A stretch of 64,000 nucleotides of DNA. It comes from Cryptomeria japonica. Lineage: Eukaryota; Streptophyta; Pinopsida; Cupressales; Cupressaceae. The stretch is taken from NCBI RefSeq assembly GCF_030272615.1, contig NC_081415.1, positions 193,114,695-193,178,694 of the forward strand, read 5' to 3'. The notes under the pieces were generated by a model. That model worked only from the letters and a program-made list of their open reading frames with translations, was not told where the DNA came from and made no database searches. Both the position numbers and the translations under genes were made by a program. Positions 49,104-58,639 of the stretch are shown here, piece by piece. Every line of letters begins with the position of its first letter. Within the stretch, counting starts at the first letter, position 1.

Positions 49104-49189
49104 ACGATGTCATCACTGCTTACCGAAGAGTATCGGTAGAGAGGCAATCAGATTTGTTTCAACGATGTCATCACTACTTACGTAAGAGT
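49104..49189 (+). promoter_or_regulatory. Duplicated promoter element upstream of the small gene
   Basis: 'acgatgtcatcactgcttac' plus 'cgaagagt' (49104-49131) is repeated 58 bp on as 'acgatgtcatcactacttac' plus 'gtaagagt' (49162-49189), with 25 of 28 positions matching. The second copy creates the palindrome TTACGTAA, an ACGT-core site of the kind bound by plant bZIP factors. Both copies sit within about 100 bp of the TATA box. A third, partial copy lies at 53362-53387 in the gene's broken duplicate. A control role is inferred from position and duplication. Confidence 0.55.
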
Positions 49190-49204
49190 CAAGAGGATCG
49201 TCAT

Positions 49205-49212
49205 TATATAAA
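49205..49212 (+). promoter_or_regulatory. TATA box of the small gene
   Basis: TATATAAA, 94 bp upstream of the ATG. A start about 30 bp downstream, near 49240, would give a leader of about 60 nt. It is the only strong plant core promoter in the window that is next to an intact short reading frame and outside a recognised transposon. Confidence 0.65.
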
Positions 49213-49298
49213 GACCGCCTACCTCAAATCCTTTACTTCATACCACCAGTCTGAAGAGTGTGTTGGGTAGGTAACGGGGTCAGCTGTTGAGAGTAAAA

Positions 49299-49481
49299 AT
49301 GGCGAAGGCATGGTTTTATAAGGAGTATGGATCTCTTGCTGTTCCGCATCCGAGAGAACTGAAGTTGATTATGGCTTTCATAATCATTTTGGCCTTATTT
49401 TTCACTATAATAACAGTAGCAGCAGAAGCACAACCCACTAAACCAAAACCTCATCCAGGAGGCGGTCCAAAACATCATTAA
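49299..49481 (+). CDS. Small membrane-anchored or secreted peptide precursor, 60 aa
   Basis: ATG at 49299, the first ATG after the TATA box; an in-frame TTG 12 bp earlier is not needed. Residues 1-22 are polar ('MAKAWFYKEYGSLAVPHPRE'). About 23-44 form one hydrophobic segment ('LIMAFIIILALFFTIITVAA') ending in small residues that suit signal-peptide cleavage ('AAEA-QP'). The last 15 are 'PTKPKPHPGGGPKHH', a Pro/Gly/His/Lys tail. The layout is that of a plant small secreted peptide precursor, and the tail is loosely reminiscent of CLE, CEP or PIP peptides (Pro/Gly-rich, ending in His). It matches none of their consensus motifs, so no family is claimed. A 3' region with polyA-like 'aataataaa' (49502) and a conserved block to 49690 follows. 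Function unknown; it could also be a single-pass membrane microprotein. Confidence 0.6.
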   Translation: MAKAWFYKEYGSLAVPHPRELKLIMAFIIILALFFTIITVAAEAQPTKPKPHPGGGPKHH

Positions 49482-49692
49482 CTTATCATACTCATGCATG
49501 GAATAATAAACTCTTTCCATAGTTTTAGATTACAGATTGTTAGGGTAGGCTAGGTATTTGGAGTCCTTTTCTTCCTATGGGATAGTGTGTCCTTTTCTTC
49601 CTTTGGCATGAAGGCAGAGGAAAGATTGTCTTTTCCCCATTGAATGAGCAGCGATAATCTTTGTATCCATGATAGCATTTTCCTGTGAGGGT
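49482..49692 (+). other. 3' region of the small gene
   Basis: Includes 'aataataaactcttt' (possible poly(A) signal) and a block, 49585-49692, that is about 90% identical to 53457-53572. The block contains 'tttggcatgaaggcagagg' and 'ccccattgaatgagcagcg'. Conservation between the two copies suggests a transcribed 3' UTR or simply recent duplication. Confidence 0.5.
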
Positions 49693-49693
49693 G

Positions 49694-50361
49694 CAATTAT
49701 TACTCCCTCACTGTTGGTAGTTTATGTTCTATGAAATTCTATATAATATAAATTAAGTAAATTAAGTTATTCAAAACTAGTAGGCTTTTATTTCGACAAA
49801 ATAAAAGTATAACTGATGTGATGAGATTGAGATATTTTATTTCTAATGTTTAAATTAATCTAAAAAGTAAGAATGTTATCAAATTGAATTCGGTTTCAGA
49901 AGAGAAAAACAGATATCTATGATGGTATTAATCTTTTTCAAATTTTGTATTATTAGACACATAAATTACAACTAAATCGTACAATTGTTAATTTATTTCA
50001 ATACAATGAAAGTAACAAAGATCTTATTTTACTATGTGTATCAAATCTCATATGCAAATCTTAGCTTTACTTCTGAAAGGTTTTTAAGTGGGAGATTTGA
50101 TGCTATCTGATTGAAATTTGTCCATCCTAAGAAACATTACATTAAAACTATACAAGATCCATCATCTACCACTATTTTTGATCCATCATGAGACTAGATT
50201 ATACATTTGAATAAGCAAAAGGGCTTTTGGATCCATCATCGGACTAGATTATTCAAGTGGATAAGCGAAAAGGCTTTTGAATCCATTATCATACTAGATT
50301 ATACATGTGGGTTAGCAAATTTGACTTTTGAATCCATTATCACACTAAACTATACATTTGA
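49694..50361. repeat. Unnamed dispersed repeat, copy C (truncated)
   Basis: Matches 59838-60640 of copy B from 'ccctcactgttg' through 'ttatttcgacaaaataaaag', the 'gggagatttgatgctat' block and the four-unit tandem array. It then stops at 'acatttgaat'. Some internal deletions are present relative to copy B. Confidence 0.75.
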
Positions 50362-50868
50362 ATATTTGTCAGCATAGTTGTCAAGGCTCTGTATAATTCT
50401 CACGCTGCTTCATTGTTCGCTCCGCCATAAGCGATTCCATTTCCTAAACCTATCACGAGGTGAAAGCCAATTAAATAAACATTGCATCCGAAATTCTATC
50501 TTCCAGACGGTTTAGTAATAATCCATTTGAAGACGCATTTTATTCTGCGAGATCTCTTTAGAGTTGCCAGAAAACGTTAATCTGATTAAAAATCCTATGA
50601 AACAAGATACCGATCCTCCTAGAAAATATAATGAGAAAAAGAAGGGAACGAAAAGTTTCAGACATTACCCAGAGAAGGTTATTTTACATGGTGTGAACAG
50701 GAAGAAATTTCTATACAAGGATGGTAGGGTGCCTCCATTATTAGGATCTTGTAAAGCAGTAGACAAATCTTTTTTTTTAAAGTATGCTTTTAATTAGAGA
50801 AATCTGTAGAATACCAGCCTTCACTGCATTTTAAGGGCATATTCTTATGCAGCTGCTTAGCTTATTTT
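50362..50868. other. Unassigned sequence with one short ORF
   Basis: Higher GC than the flanks between 50380 and 50560. It contains the ORF listed at 50597-50797 and ends at the insertion point of the LTR element at 50869. Not recognised. Confidence 0.4.
50597..50797 (+). CDS. Hypothetical basic ORF, 66 aa
   Basis: ATG at 50597; the frame extends 33 bp upstream to a TTG but no earlier ATG. The product is very basic ('KYNEKKKGTKSFRHYPEK', 'GVNRKKFLYKDGRVPPL') with no membrane segment or signal peptide. It could be one exon of a larger gene, a gene fragment or chance. No promoter was recognised. I do not recognise the family. Confidence 0.2.
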   Translation: MKQDTDPPRKYNEKKKGTKSFRHYPEKVILHGVNRKKFLYKDGRVPPLLGSCKAVDKSFFLKYAFN

Positions 50869-51191
50869 TGTTAATTTTGTAGATCAGAATTAAAATTTAT
50901 CTTATTCTATGTATTATCTATCACTGAATTGTTGTATAAATCTGATTGTCTTCTTTTATGTTGCAGGAGAGGAGGAGAATTTTTATTTCCATGTCCATTC
51001 TCACACGTTTCATTTGGTATATGTAGTGGGCTGGGTATGGTCAAGCGATGCCTTGACTGGCCATGTCTTTGGACATGGCCGATCAAGACATCACTTGATC
51101 ATGCCCCCTCACAATAATAAATGTTTGAATGAGAGACTTCATTTATCTCTCATTTAATCATTTATCTTACCGAGACTATCATGCATTAACA
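50869..51191 (-). repeat. Left LTR (3' LTR by orientation)
   Basis: 323 bp, TGTTAAT...ATTAACA with 7-bp inverted ends. It contains a stem 'ggccatgtc-tttg-gacatggcc' (51059-51080). Highly similar to 52134-52458. Confidence 0.88.
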
Positions 51192-51284
51192 CTCCCTCTT
51201 AGCTAGGTAAGATAAATGTAAAAGGTATTGGGAGCAATAGTCATAAATCGTATGATGCTTATCTTGAGACCATAGTTTCAAGAT

Positions 51285-51735
51285 GTGAATTGCCTCTGTC
51301 GGCGATTCTATTCACAAACTCTTGAGTGGATTGCCTCTGTCAGCGATTCTATCCATAAGCTCTTGTGTGGATTGCCTCAGTCGGCGATTCTATCCACAAG
51401 CTCTTGTGTGGATTGCTTCAGTCGGTGATTCTATCCATGAGCTCTCATGTGGATTGCCTCAATCGGCGATTCTATCCATGAGCTCTTACATGGATTGCTT
51501 CAGTCGGTGATTCTATCCATGAGCACTTGTGTGGATTGCCTTAGTCGGCGATTCTATCCACAAGCTCTTACGTGGATTGCCTTAGTTGGCAATTCTATCC
51601 ACAATCTCTTATGTGGATTGCCTTAGTCGGTGATTCTATCCATGAGCTCTTGTGTGGATTGCCTCTATCGGTGATTCTATCCACAAGCTTTTACGTGGAT
51701 TGCCTCAGTCGGTGATTCTATCCACAATCTTGAGT
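51285..51735. repeat. Array of ~11 tandem 41-bp repeats
   Basis: Period 41 bp, unit 'tgtggattgcctcagtcggc' + 'gattctatccacaagctctt' + 1 base. Units differ at a few positions each. Each unit is itself partly self-complementary: 'tgtggat' pairs with 'atccaca' and 'attgcc' with 'ggcgat'. It lies inside the non-autonomous LTR element. Confidence 0.9.
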
Positions 51736-52118
51736 TATTGTAAGATCGTCACCTTCCAATAACCTCAAAAATATAAGTGGAAATCATTTGGAAGTTGTCA
51801 CTTCCTTATAATTTACATAGGACCCATAAAATAATTATTAGTATTAATAATAATAATCAATATTTACAATTTTTACCTCAGAAGTGCTCAATCTTGATTG
51901 GTAAGCTCCCTCTCAATCACAAGGTATCTTGAGTTTCTTCTAGAGAACATATTTTTCTGAACATACGTCTGAATTTCTGACTTCAGCAAGGGACGCTTGT
52001 AGTTTAAGTTTGAGAGGACAAGTTCTTGCAATGTGGCCATATTCGAGACTTTCAAGGAGATATCAACTTGATCTTAATCGGATCTTCCTTCAGGTAGTTA
52101 GGCTTTATAGAAGGAAAA

Positions 52119-52133
52119 CTGGCTCTGATACAA
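52119..52133 (-). promoter_or_regulatory. Primer-binding site (initiator-Met tRNA type)
   Basis: Minus-strand TTGTATCAGAGCCAG immediately inside the 5' LTR; this is the minus-strand priming site in reverse transcription. One base differs from the common plant TGGTATCAGAGC. Confidence 0.75.
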
Positions 52134-52458
52134 TGTTAATTTTGTAGATCAGAATTAAAATTTATCTTGTTTAATGTATTATCTATCACTGAATTGTTGT
52201 ATAAATCTGATTGTCTTCTTTTATGTTGCAGGAGAGGAGGAGCTTTTTTTTTTTCGATGTCCATTCTCACACATTTCATTTGGTATATGTAGTGGGCTAG
52301 GTACGGTCAAGCGATGCCTTGACCGGCCATATCTTTTGGACATGGCCGATCAAGACATCACTTTATCGTGCCCCCTCACGATAATAAATGTTTGAATGAG
52401 AGACTTCATTTATCTCTCATTCAATCATTTATCTTACCGAGGCTATCATGCATTAACA
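52134..52458 (-). repeat. Right LTR (5' LTR by orientation)
   Basis: 325 bp, same ends as the left LTR. Scattered differences include a poly-T expansion near 52243 and a one-base insertion in the stem loop near 52334. Confidence 0.88.
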
Positions 52459-53361
52459 ATTTGGCTAGCAGCTGTTGCTAAATTTTTTAGGAAATATTTG
52501 TGGAGTTGGTGGTCCCATGAGTATCTTTTTATCTGCTAATTTTTAAGCAACATCTTAAAATTGGTATTAATAATATTAGTAATAACTTTTGCACAAGAAA
52601 AAATAGAAATAAAATGAAAAAAAAAAGAGGGAAACAAATTTGTGAAGCCACGTGGCATTTTTGACAATAAGCAGTTGCTGCTTATTTCCAGCCCCCCCAT
52701 TTTCCCACAGCTTATTTTCAATTCCTGAATAGTAGTTGTTCCACTAAAATAGCAAAAGATTCTAAATTATCATTTCCCAACAATTTTAAGAACTCTAAGA
52801 ATATATAGGCCTTATGATTACTATAAAAAGTATGAATTTTCCAATTTCCCTTACTCCTTTTTATGGTCCAACTGGCCTGATAGGTCCACGTTAAATCTAA
52901 ATCTAAAGAAGTTAAATCAAAATATAATATGAAGTTTGCCAAATGTGGAGTTTAAAATGCCTTGGATTAATTAGATTGTTTTTTGAAAGACTATTCTTTT
53001 ATTTCTACAAAATCCTTCTCCAATCCTTAGTATTTGGATTATATTCCATTTTGTATTTTGATCATTATGACTTTCCTTGAACAATTCTCTTGTTTCATAA
53101 TACTTCAAAAACTAAATGTATAAGAAAAAAATGTAGAAAGTGCTTAGAAAAATAGCTGATTCTACCAAAGTTAAGCTAGTACTCTCTAATTTACGAGACC
53201 CTACTCACAACTAAAACCTAAATATCTTATAGGACTGTCATGAAACAATGGCCTGTAAAAGATATAATTGGGTTATTTTGACAATAGGCTATTCCAATGA
53301 AACAATAATTCAATAATTCAATTATTTATACAATAATTTATTTATTGTATTGATTTATACA
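52459..53361. other. AT-rich intergenic DNA, no gene seen
   Basis: Continues the target sequence interrupted by the LTR element. Short frames on both strands (for example 52718-52942 minus) show no recognisable features. Confidence 0.5.
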
Positions 53362-53572
53362 ATGTCATCACTACTTATGTAAGAGTCAGGGGAGAGGTAA
53401 GATGGAATTATAAACTTTTGGAGTCCCTTTGTATATCAAAGCTTTTTGCATATGTGATAGTGTGTTCTTTTTTTCCTTTGGCATGAAGGCAGAGGAAAGA
53501 TTGTCTTTTCCCCATTGAATGAGCAGCGATAATATTTGGTATCCATGATAGCATTTACCTGTGAGGGTGTCA
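53362..53572 (+). pseudogene. Partial duplicate of the small-peptide locus lacking its CDS
   Basis: 53362-53387 matches the promoter repeat ('atgtcatcactacttatgta'). 53407-53420 matches the sequence just after the stop codon ('gaattataaact'). 53457-53572 matches the 3' region (49585-49692) closely. The TATA box, leader and all coding sequence (about 49190-49500) are missing, so the copy is a deletion derivative. Whether it was a second gene that lost its CDS or a duplicate made with the gap cannot be told. Confidence 0.6.
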
Positions 53573-53573
53573 T

Positions 53574-53700
53574 AACTAGCTTATATATATTAATATTATA
53601 TATATAAAATACGCCGAGAGATATCTTTCTGGAGGTGCTAATGAGAAGGATATCTCTCAATGTATTTTATATAAATAATATTAATATATATAAGCTAGTT
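53574..53700. repeat. 127-bp near-perfect inverted repeat (hairpin)
   Basis: Left arm from 'aactagcttatatatatt' and right arm ending 'aatatatataagctagtt', about 52 nt each with a few mismatches, around a loop of about 22 nt ('tctggaggtgctaatgagaa'). The inner stem has 'gagagatatct' / 'agatatctctc' . It interrupts the duplicate of the small gene's 3' region right after 'ctgtgagggtg', so it looks inserted. A foldback MITE is most likely. A small-RNA precursor is possible. Confidence 0.85.
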
Positions 53701-54962
53701 GCAGTTGCGATGCAACATGGAAAACATTAATATGTGATTATAGTATTGTATTATTAAATATAGTTATATTAATATATAATAATAATATTATATTTATAAT
53801 TATTATAATTATATCCCTAACCATAATTTCAGTTAGGGTTTAGAGTTAGGCATAGTATTAGGGATAGGTTGTGGGTTATTAGGGTTAGTAATAGGGTTAT
53901 GGTTACGGTTAGTGCTAAGGATTATTTCTAAGGTCAGTAGTTAGGGTTTGGTTAGGTTAGGGTTAGAATTGGGGTAAGGGTTATAATTATGATTAGAGTT
54001 AGGATTTATGGTTATGATAAGAATTATGGTTAGGGTTATGGTTTATATCATGGTTGGGATTAGTGTTAGAATCATGGTTAGGTTTAGGGTTTAGGGTTAT
54101 GGTTAGGATTATGGCTAGGATTATGACTAGGGTTAGGGTTTATGTCATGGTTAAGGTTAGCATTAGGTTTAACATCATGGTTAGGATTAGGTTGAGGTTT
54201 TGGTTTTGGTTTTGGGTTAGGGTTAGGGTTTAGGGCTAAGCTAAGGATTTTGTTAAAGATAATGCTCAAGGTTAGGTTTCGAGAGCATATATAGTTTGGT
54301 TTAGGGTTATTATTAGGTTAGGCTTAGGGTTGGGTTTAAGATTTTAGTTAGATATAGTATTAGATATAGAATAATAGTTATCATAGGTTTTATCTTAGGA
54401 TTAGAGCTAGGGTTAGTGTAAGGGTTAGAATGATAATTATGGTTATATTATGATTAAGATTATTAGGGTTATGATTGGGATTATGGTTATAGCTAAGTTT
54501 ATGATTATTATTAGGGTTAGTGTTAAGATTAATGATTAGTATAAGATTATGGTTAGGGTTTACATCATGGTTAGGGTTAGGGTTATAGCTATGGATTATG
54601 GCTAGGGTTAAGGTCTAGATCATGGTTATGGTTAGGGTTTGCATCATGGTTACGGTTACGGTTTAGGATTAGGTTTAGTATTATGGTGAGCATTTACATC
54701 ACGGTTGAGTGCAGTGTTAGGTTTAGGGTTAGGGTTATGTTTAAGAGTTGGGGCTTAGGATTATGATTAGGGTAATCGTCTACATCATAATTAGGGTAAG
54801 GATTAGGGTTATCATTTTGGTTAGAATTTATAGTTAGGATTAGTATTATGGCTATGATTATGATTATAGTTAGGGTTTATGGTTATGGTAAGGATTATGG
54901 TTAGGGTTATGGTTTATATCAGGGTTAGGATTAGGGATAGAATCTCACCTGTGGGGGATTAG

Positions 54963-55474
54963 TGTGAGATTTTGCCAAGATCTTGAGAGCTTAATGAAAA
55001 GTACAATAGAGAGAAAAAATAATGATAGGAATAAACTGTATACTATCAAGATGAAAATACTAATCAACTAGATCATCAATCGTTCAATGATTGCACGTTG
55101 TTTGTACAAACAATGTAGATGAGCTTGCTTATATAGGGAAGGCTAGGGATATGTAAGCACACAAACATGACATGTAGCTCAATAAGAAACAAGGGTAGGT
55201 AGGAAATAGGTGTGGTAGGTAGGTGAAATAATAAAATATTCCACATGAGGTGGATCACCCACCGAAGGTGGAATTTTCACTCCACAATAGGTGGATATGA
55301 TAAACTAGTAACAAGATCAACACCATAAAAGGTGGAAATTCTCCTACACACAATATCGCAATGTGGTACAAAAACCCAAGTGTCTCATACCCAAACTAAT
55401 ATTAAATGCATGTACCTAAGTAAAATTAAGTAAAGTGTAATAATATCCAAGATGAATGATTATTTACACCAACA
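54963..55474 (-). mobile_element. Solo LTR, Copia-like, 512 bp
   Basis: On the minus strand it begins TGTTGGTGTAAATAATC and ends AAATCTCACA. The target duplication ATTAG is perfect (54958-54962 and 55475-55479). A TATA-like 'ccctatataagcaagctc' sits mid-way on the minus strand, as in Copia LTRs. No internal region is present. Confidence 0.85.
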
Positions 55475-55590
55475 ATTAGTCTTGCCCTAGCTCACACAGG
55501 TACACAAGATATGGGATACTAGACATTGGGCTAGGTTGTGGGGATACTGGACATTGGGCTAGGTTGTGGGGATACCTCCTATATATATAA
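55475..55590. repeat. Non-telomeric spacer with a ~29-bp tandem duplication
   Basis: 'gggatactagacattgggct' + 'aggttgtgg' is repeated as 'ggatactggacattgggct' + 'aggttgtgg' (about 55518-55575). Together with 54945-54962 this forms the non-telomeric target into which the solo LTR went. Confidence 0.6.
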
Positions 55591-57348
55591 ATTTTTTATT
55601 ATGGATAGGGTTTACAACATGGTTAGGAGTAGTGGTGGGTTTAGGGTTTGTGTTACAATCTCGTTTAGGGTTTGAATTATGGTCAGGGTTAAAGTTTAGG
55701 GTTTACTATTATGGCCATGGATATGATTAGGGTTAGGATTTACATCATGGTAAAGGTTAGGGTTAGATTTAACATCATAGTTAGGGTTAGGTTGAGGTTT
55801 TGGGTTATGGCTAGGGTTAAGGTTTTGGTTTTGGTTTTGGCTTAGGGTTTAGGGCTAGACTAAGGATTTTGGTTAGGTTTATGTCAAGATCGAGTTTTTG
55901 ATTGAAGACATCGTTTGGTATAATTATGGTTATATTACGATTAAGATTATTACAATTATGATTGGGATTATGGTTATAGTTAAGATTAGGATTATTGTCA
56001 GGGTTAGTGTTAGTCTTAAGATTAATGGTTAGGGTTAGGGTTTACATCATGGTTTTGGTTAGGGTTTAGGGTTAGGATCATTATTATGGTAAGTATTTAC
56101 ATAATGGTTGAATGTAGTGTTAGGTTTAGGGTTAGGGTTACAATTATGGTTAGGGTTTACATCATGGTTAAATGCCAACTTTAGGTTTAGGTTTACAATA
56201 ACATTTAGAGTCAGGTTTTAAAGTTAGGTCTTAGGATTATGGTTAGGGTTAGGATCAGGGTTATGGTTTTTCTTAGCATTTAGGGTTAGGATTAGTATTA
56301 TGGTTAAGGTTTACATCATGGTTAGGGGTAGCATTAGGTTTAGTGTTAGGGTTTAATTTTGTTTAGAGTTAGGGTAATGGTTCAATTTGGTTTAGGGTTC
56401 AACCAAGTTTATGGTTAGCGTTCAATTTGGTTTATTATTATGGTTCAATTTGCTATATGGTTATAATTATTTTATTTTAGTGTTAGTTATAGATGTTGAT
56501 TTGGTCTAGGGTTAGCTTTAGTTTGGTTTAGTGTTAGGGTTCAATATGATTTAATGCTAGGGTTTATTTTAATTTAGTGCTATTATTAGAGTTCAATTTG
56601 GTTTGTGATTTAGTTATTTAGCATTTAATTTGGTTTAGTATTAGAGTTCAATATGGTTTGAGGTTAGGGTCTCTTTTGGTTTAGTGTTAGGGTTAGAGTT
56701 CAATTTTGGAAAGCCAAATACTCTAAATTTTAGAGTAGATAATATCGATGATGATGGGTGAGAAATAATATTTGAAGGTTAGAGGTGTTATCAAATTATA
56801 TGTTTGTATTAATGTTAGGGTTTGGTTTCATTTTATTTTAGCGTTAGGGGTAGAGTTCAATTGGGCTTAGATTTCAATTTTAGTTGAGGTTGTTTGTATT
56901 ACATTTATGCTTGTAAAATAAAGGCTATTGTAATCTTCATCAAATAGAACCATCATAATTTATGATTTACTAATTAAATAATAATACATTATATTGATAA
57001 ATTATTTTAATGATTTGTTGACCTTCAACAATAATCTACAATCTCAATCTGCATAAATCAATTTCAAGAGGAATGATATAACACAATTTAATAAGAATAC
57101 AATGACATTGAACTTCAAAGAATTTGAACGAAAAATAAATGTATCAAAAACTATAATCTAATAGAGAAAATGCTTTTATCAAGGTGATTAATGTGTTTGA
57201 TCAACCTTCAAAGTTAAAAAGGATAGAGAGCCAACACTATGTGAAAGATGCAACATCCCTTAAGGATAATAAGAATCATCTGCTAACTGCTAAAAAAATG
57301 ATTTCACATAAGATCGTGGGTTTAAGATCAATCACTTAATAGGATTCT

Positions 57349-57560
57349 ATGGATGCTATAAATACAATAGTTAAACAGATTTGCATGATATGCAAGAAAT
57401 GGATTATTGAAAAGACTCTAGAACATAGAGATACAAATAATGATACTAATGTCCTTTCTTGCCTTAACGGTGCATGCAAGATGGGAAACATATGTGTGGC
57501 ATATGAACTATTTAAATGCGATAGAGAGAAGATATCCTTACAAAATACAAGAGCATAGTG
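57349..57560 (+). pseudogene. Possible PPR gene fragment 1
   Basis: The 69-codon frame contains 'DTNVLSCLNGACKMGNICVA' + 'YELF', close to the 'D..V...L..MYAKCGNI..A.ELF' pattern of plant PPR repeats, with 'N-GACK' in place of 'MYAKC'. The remainder is not PPR-like. PPR proteins act on RNA in organelles. This is one repeat's worth of decayed sequence. Confidence 0.35.
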
Positions 57561-57928
57561 AATAAAATGATGGCTCAAATAAATAAAATAAAATAAGCAT
57601 TAAACTAGACTTCAATGACTCATTGACACCCTCCCCGCGGTGAGCATGGAAACCCCATGAAAAATACTTTACTTCCAACAGAGTATATAGAAGACATGAT
57701 CGATTGAGTCTAGAATGTTCACTTGAATAGAAAACAGTAAATATTACTGTATCGAATTAAAGACCTTGATAGGGTGGGAATGCCTGTTAGATGAGATCTA
57801 TTTTATTTTGTACCAATTCCACATTCATTATTGATGCATTTGTACCATGATAGTTTCTCCCTTTAGAAAGTCGTAAGCCATTGCAAGTGGACAACCAAAA
57901 TCTTGAAGTTTTCTTAGTTGCTATTGCT

Positions 57929-58228
57929 TTATATAACATCATCATTCACCTCCTTGTCATCAAAGCCAAAGTGTTTGTCTATGATATAGTAAATGACGTG
58001 ATGGTCCTTAGCAACAGTAACATGCGTGGCCCATAATTCTGCATCCATATCGCGCGATATAGTGGTAACAAATTTTCCCCATTCTCCTTTTTTTTGGTAA
58101 TGAAAATCTTTAATGTAACTCCTTCCCATATTGGCAGAGCATTTAATTCTCAGGCAAGCAAAAAGTGCTATGATTTCAAAGGCATTTTCTAGATCCGAGG
58201 CATACCAAAACACATTGTTATTTTTCAT
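57929..58228 (-). CDS. Hypothetical ORF, 99 aa
   Basis: Minus-strand ATG at 58228 (the frame extends 18 bp further to a TTG). It contains 'YASDLENAFEIIALFACLRI', 'DFHYQKKGEWGKFVTTISRD' and 'HHVIYYIIDKHFGFDDKEVN'. It has no signal peptide or known motif. A 20-bp direct repeat ('cataccaaaacacattgtta') overlaps its start (58200-58257). It may be an exon or a chance frame. Confidence 0.2.
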   Translation of the reverse strand: MKNNNVFWYASDLENAFEIIALFACLRIKCSANMGRSYIKDFHYQKKGEWGKFVTTISRDMDAELWATHVTVAKDHHVIYYIIDKHFGFDDKEVNDDVI

Positions 58229-58639
58229 TTTGTTGATGCATACCAAAACACATTGTTAAATTGACAATATGCATCAATGAAGAAAATTTTAAATTCAAAT
58301 TCTTACCATGTGAACAAACTTATGGCTTAACAAAGAAAACAAAATGAAATTCCCTTCAGAGATCACAAATCGAAACTCTCAAACCTTAATTGAGCTTTCA
58401 AATCTTAAAATTGGAGCCAGGACCAAATAAAATATCATACCATAGAGCGACGGTTATAGGTGATCTCTTTGTGTTATGTGTGCGCATCAGTAACAATAGT
58501 GCAGAGTTGATTCGTGGGAGCAATCATAGCGTAATCTAAATAAATATTTTTCTCTGTCTGAATGCCTTGTATTGATTCATTTGCTCCACCACACATTCAT
58601 TGAAATTTAACAAATAATGATCCTTTGATCATTTCTTGC

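Larger units (their letters stand above)
50869..52458 (-). mobile_element. Short non-autonomous LTR element (1.59 kb), minus strand
   Basis: Two LTRs (50869-51191 and 52134-52458) enclose 942 bp with no coding sequence. Orientation is set by a primer-binding site next to the right LTR: on the minus strand 52133-52119 reads TTGTATCAGAGCCAG, one mismatch from the initiator-Met tRNA site TGGTATCAGAGC common in plant elements. A polypurine tract 'aagagggag' abuts the left LTR. Flanks are ATTTT and ATTTG (4 of 5 match). It has all cis signals and no genes, like TRIM/SMART or small LARD elements, but its LTRs are longer than those of typical TRIMs. Confidence 0.85.
53805..56720 (+). repeat. Degenerate interstitial telomeric repeat (TTTAGGG-like)
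   Basis: About 2.3 kb of 'gggtta'/'tttaggg'/'ggttaggg' sequence with the G-rich strand on top. It is degraded throughout and also shows a longer recurring module 'acatcatggttagggtta'. It is interrupted by unrelated sequence at 54945-55590, which contains a solo LTR. The last 350 bp (56370-56720) become 'ggttcaatttggtttag' repeats. Long minus-strand frames rich in Asn-Pro are artefacts of the repeat. Plant telomere repeat is TTTAGGG. An internal array of this size may mark an old chromosome-end fusion or break repair, or be a satellite derived from telomeric sequence. Confidence 0.8.

Noticed and set aside
49299-49481. Assigning the small protein to the CLE or CEP peptide families
   Set aside because: The tail shares only Pro, Gly and terminal His residues; aligning it to the CLE motif needs a gap and the CEP core is absent.
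51285-51735. CRISPR-like array of regular repeats
   Set aside because: The repeats are contiguous 41-bp tandem units with no unique spacers, inside a plant LTR element with no cas genes.
54084-54269. Asn-Pro-rich minus-strand frame
   Set aside because: Translation of degenerate telomeric repeat.
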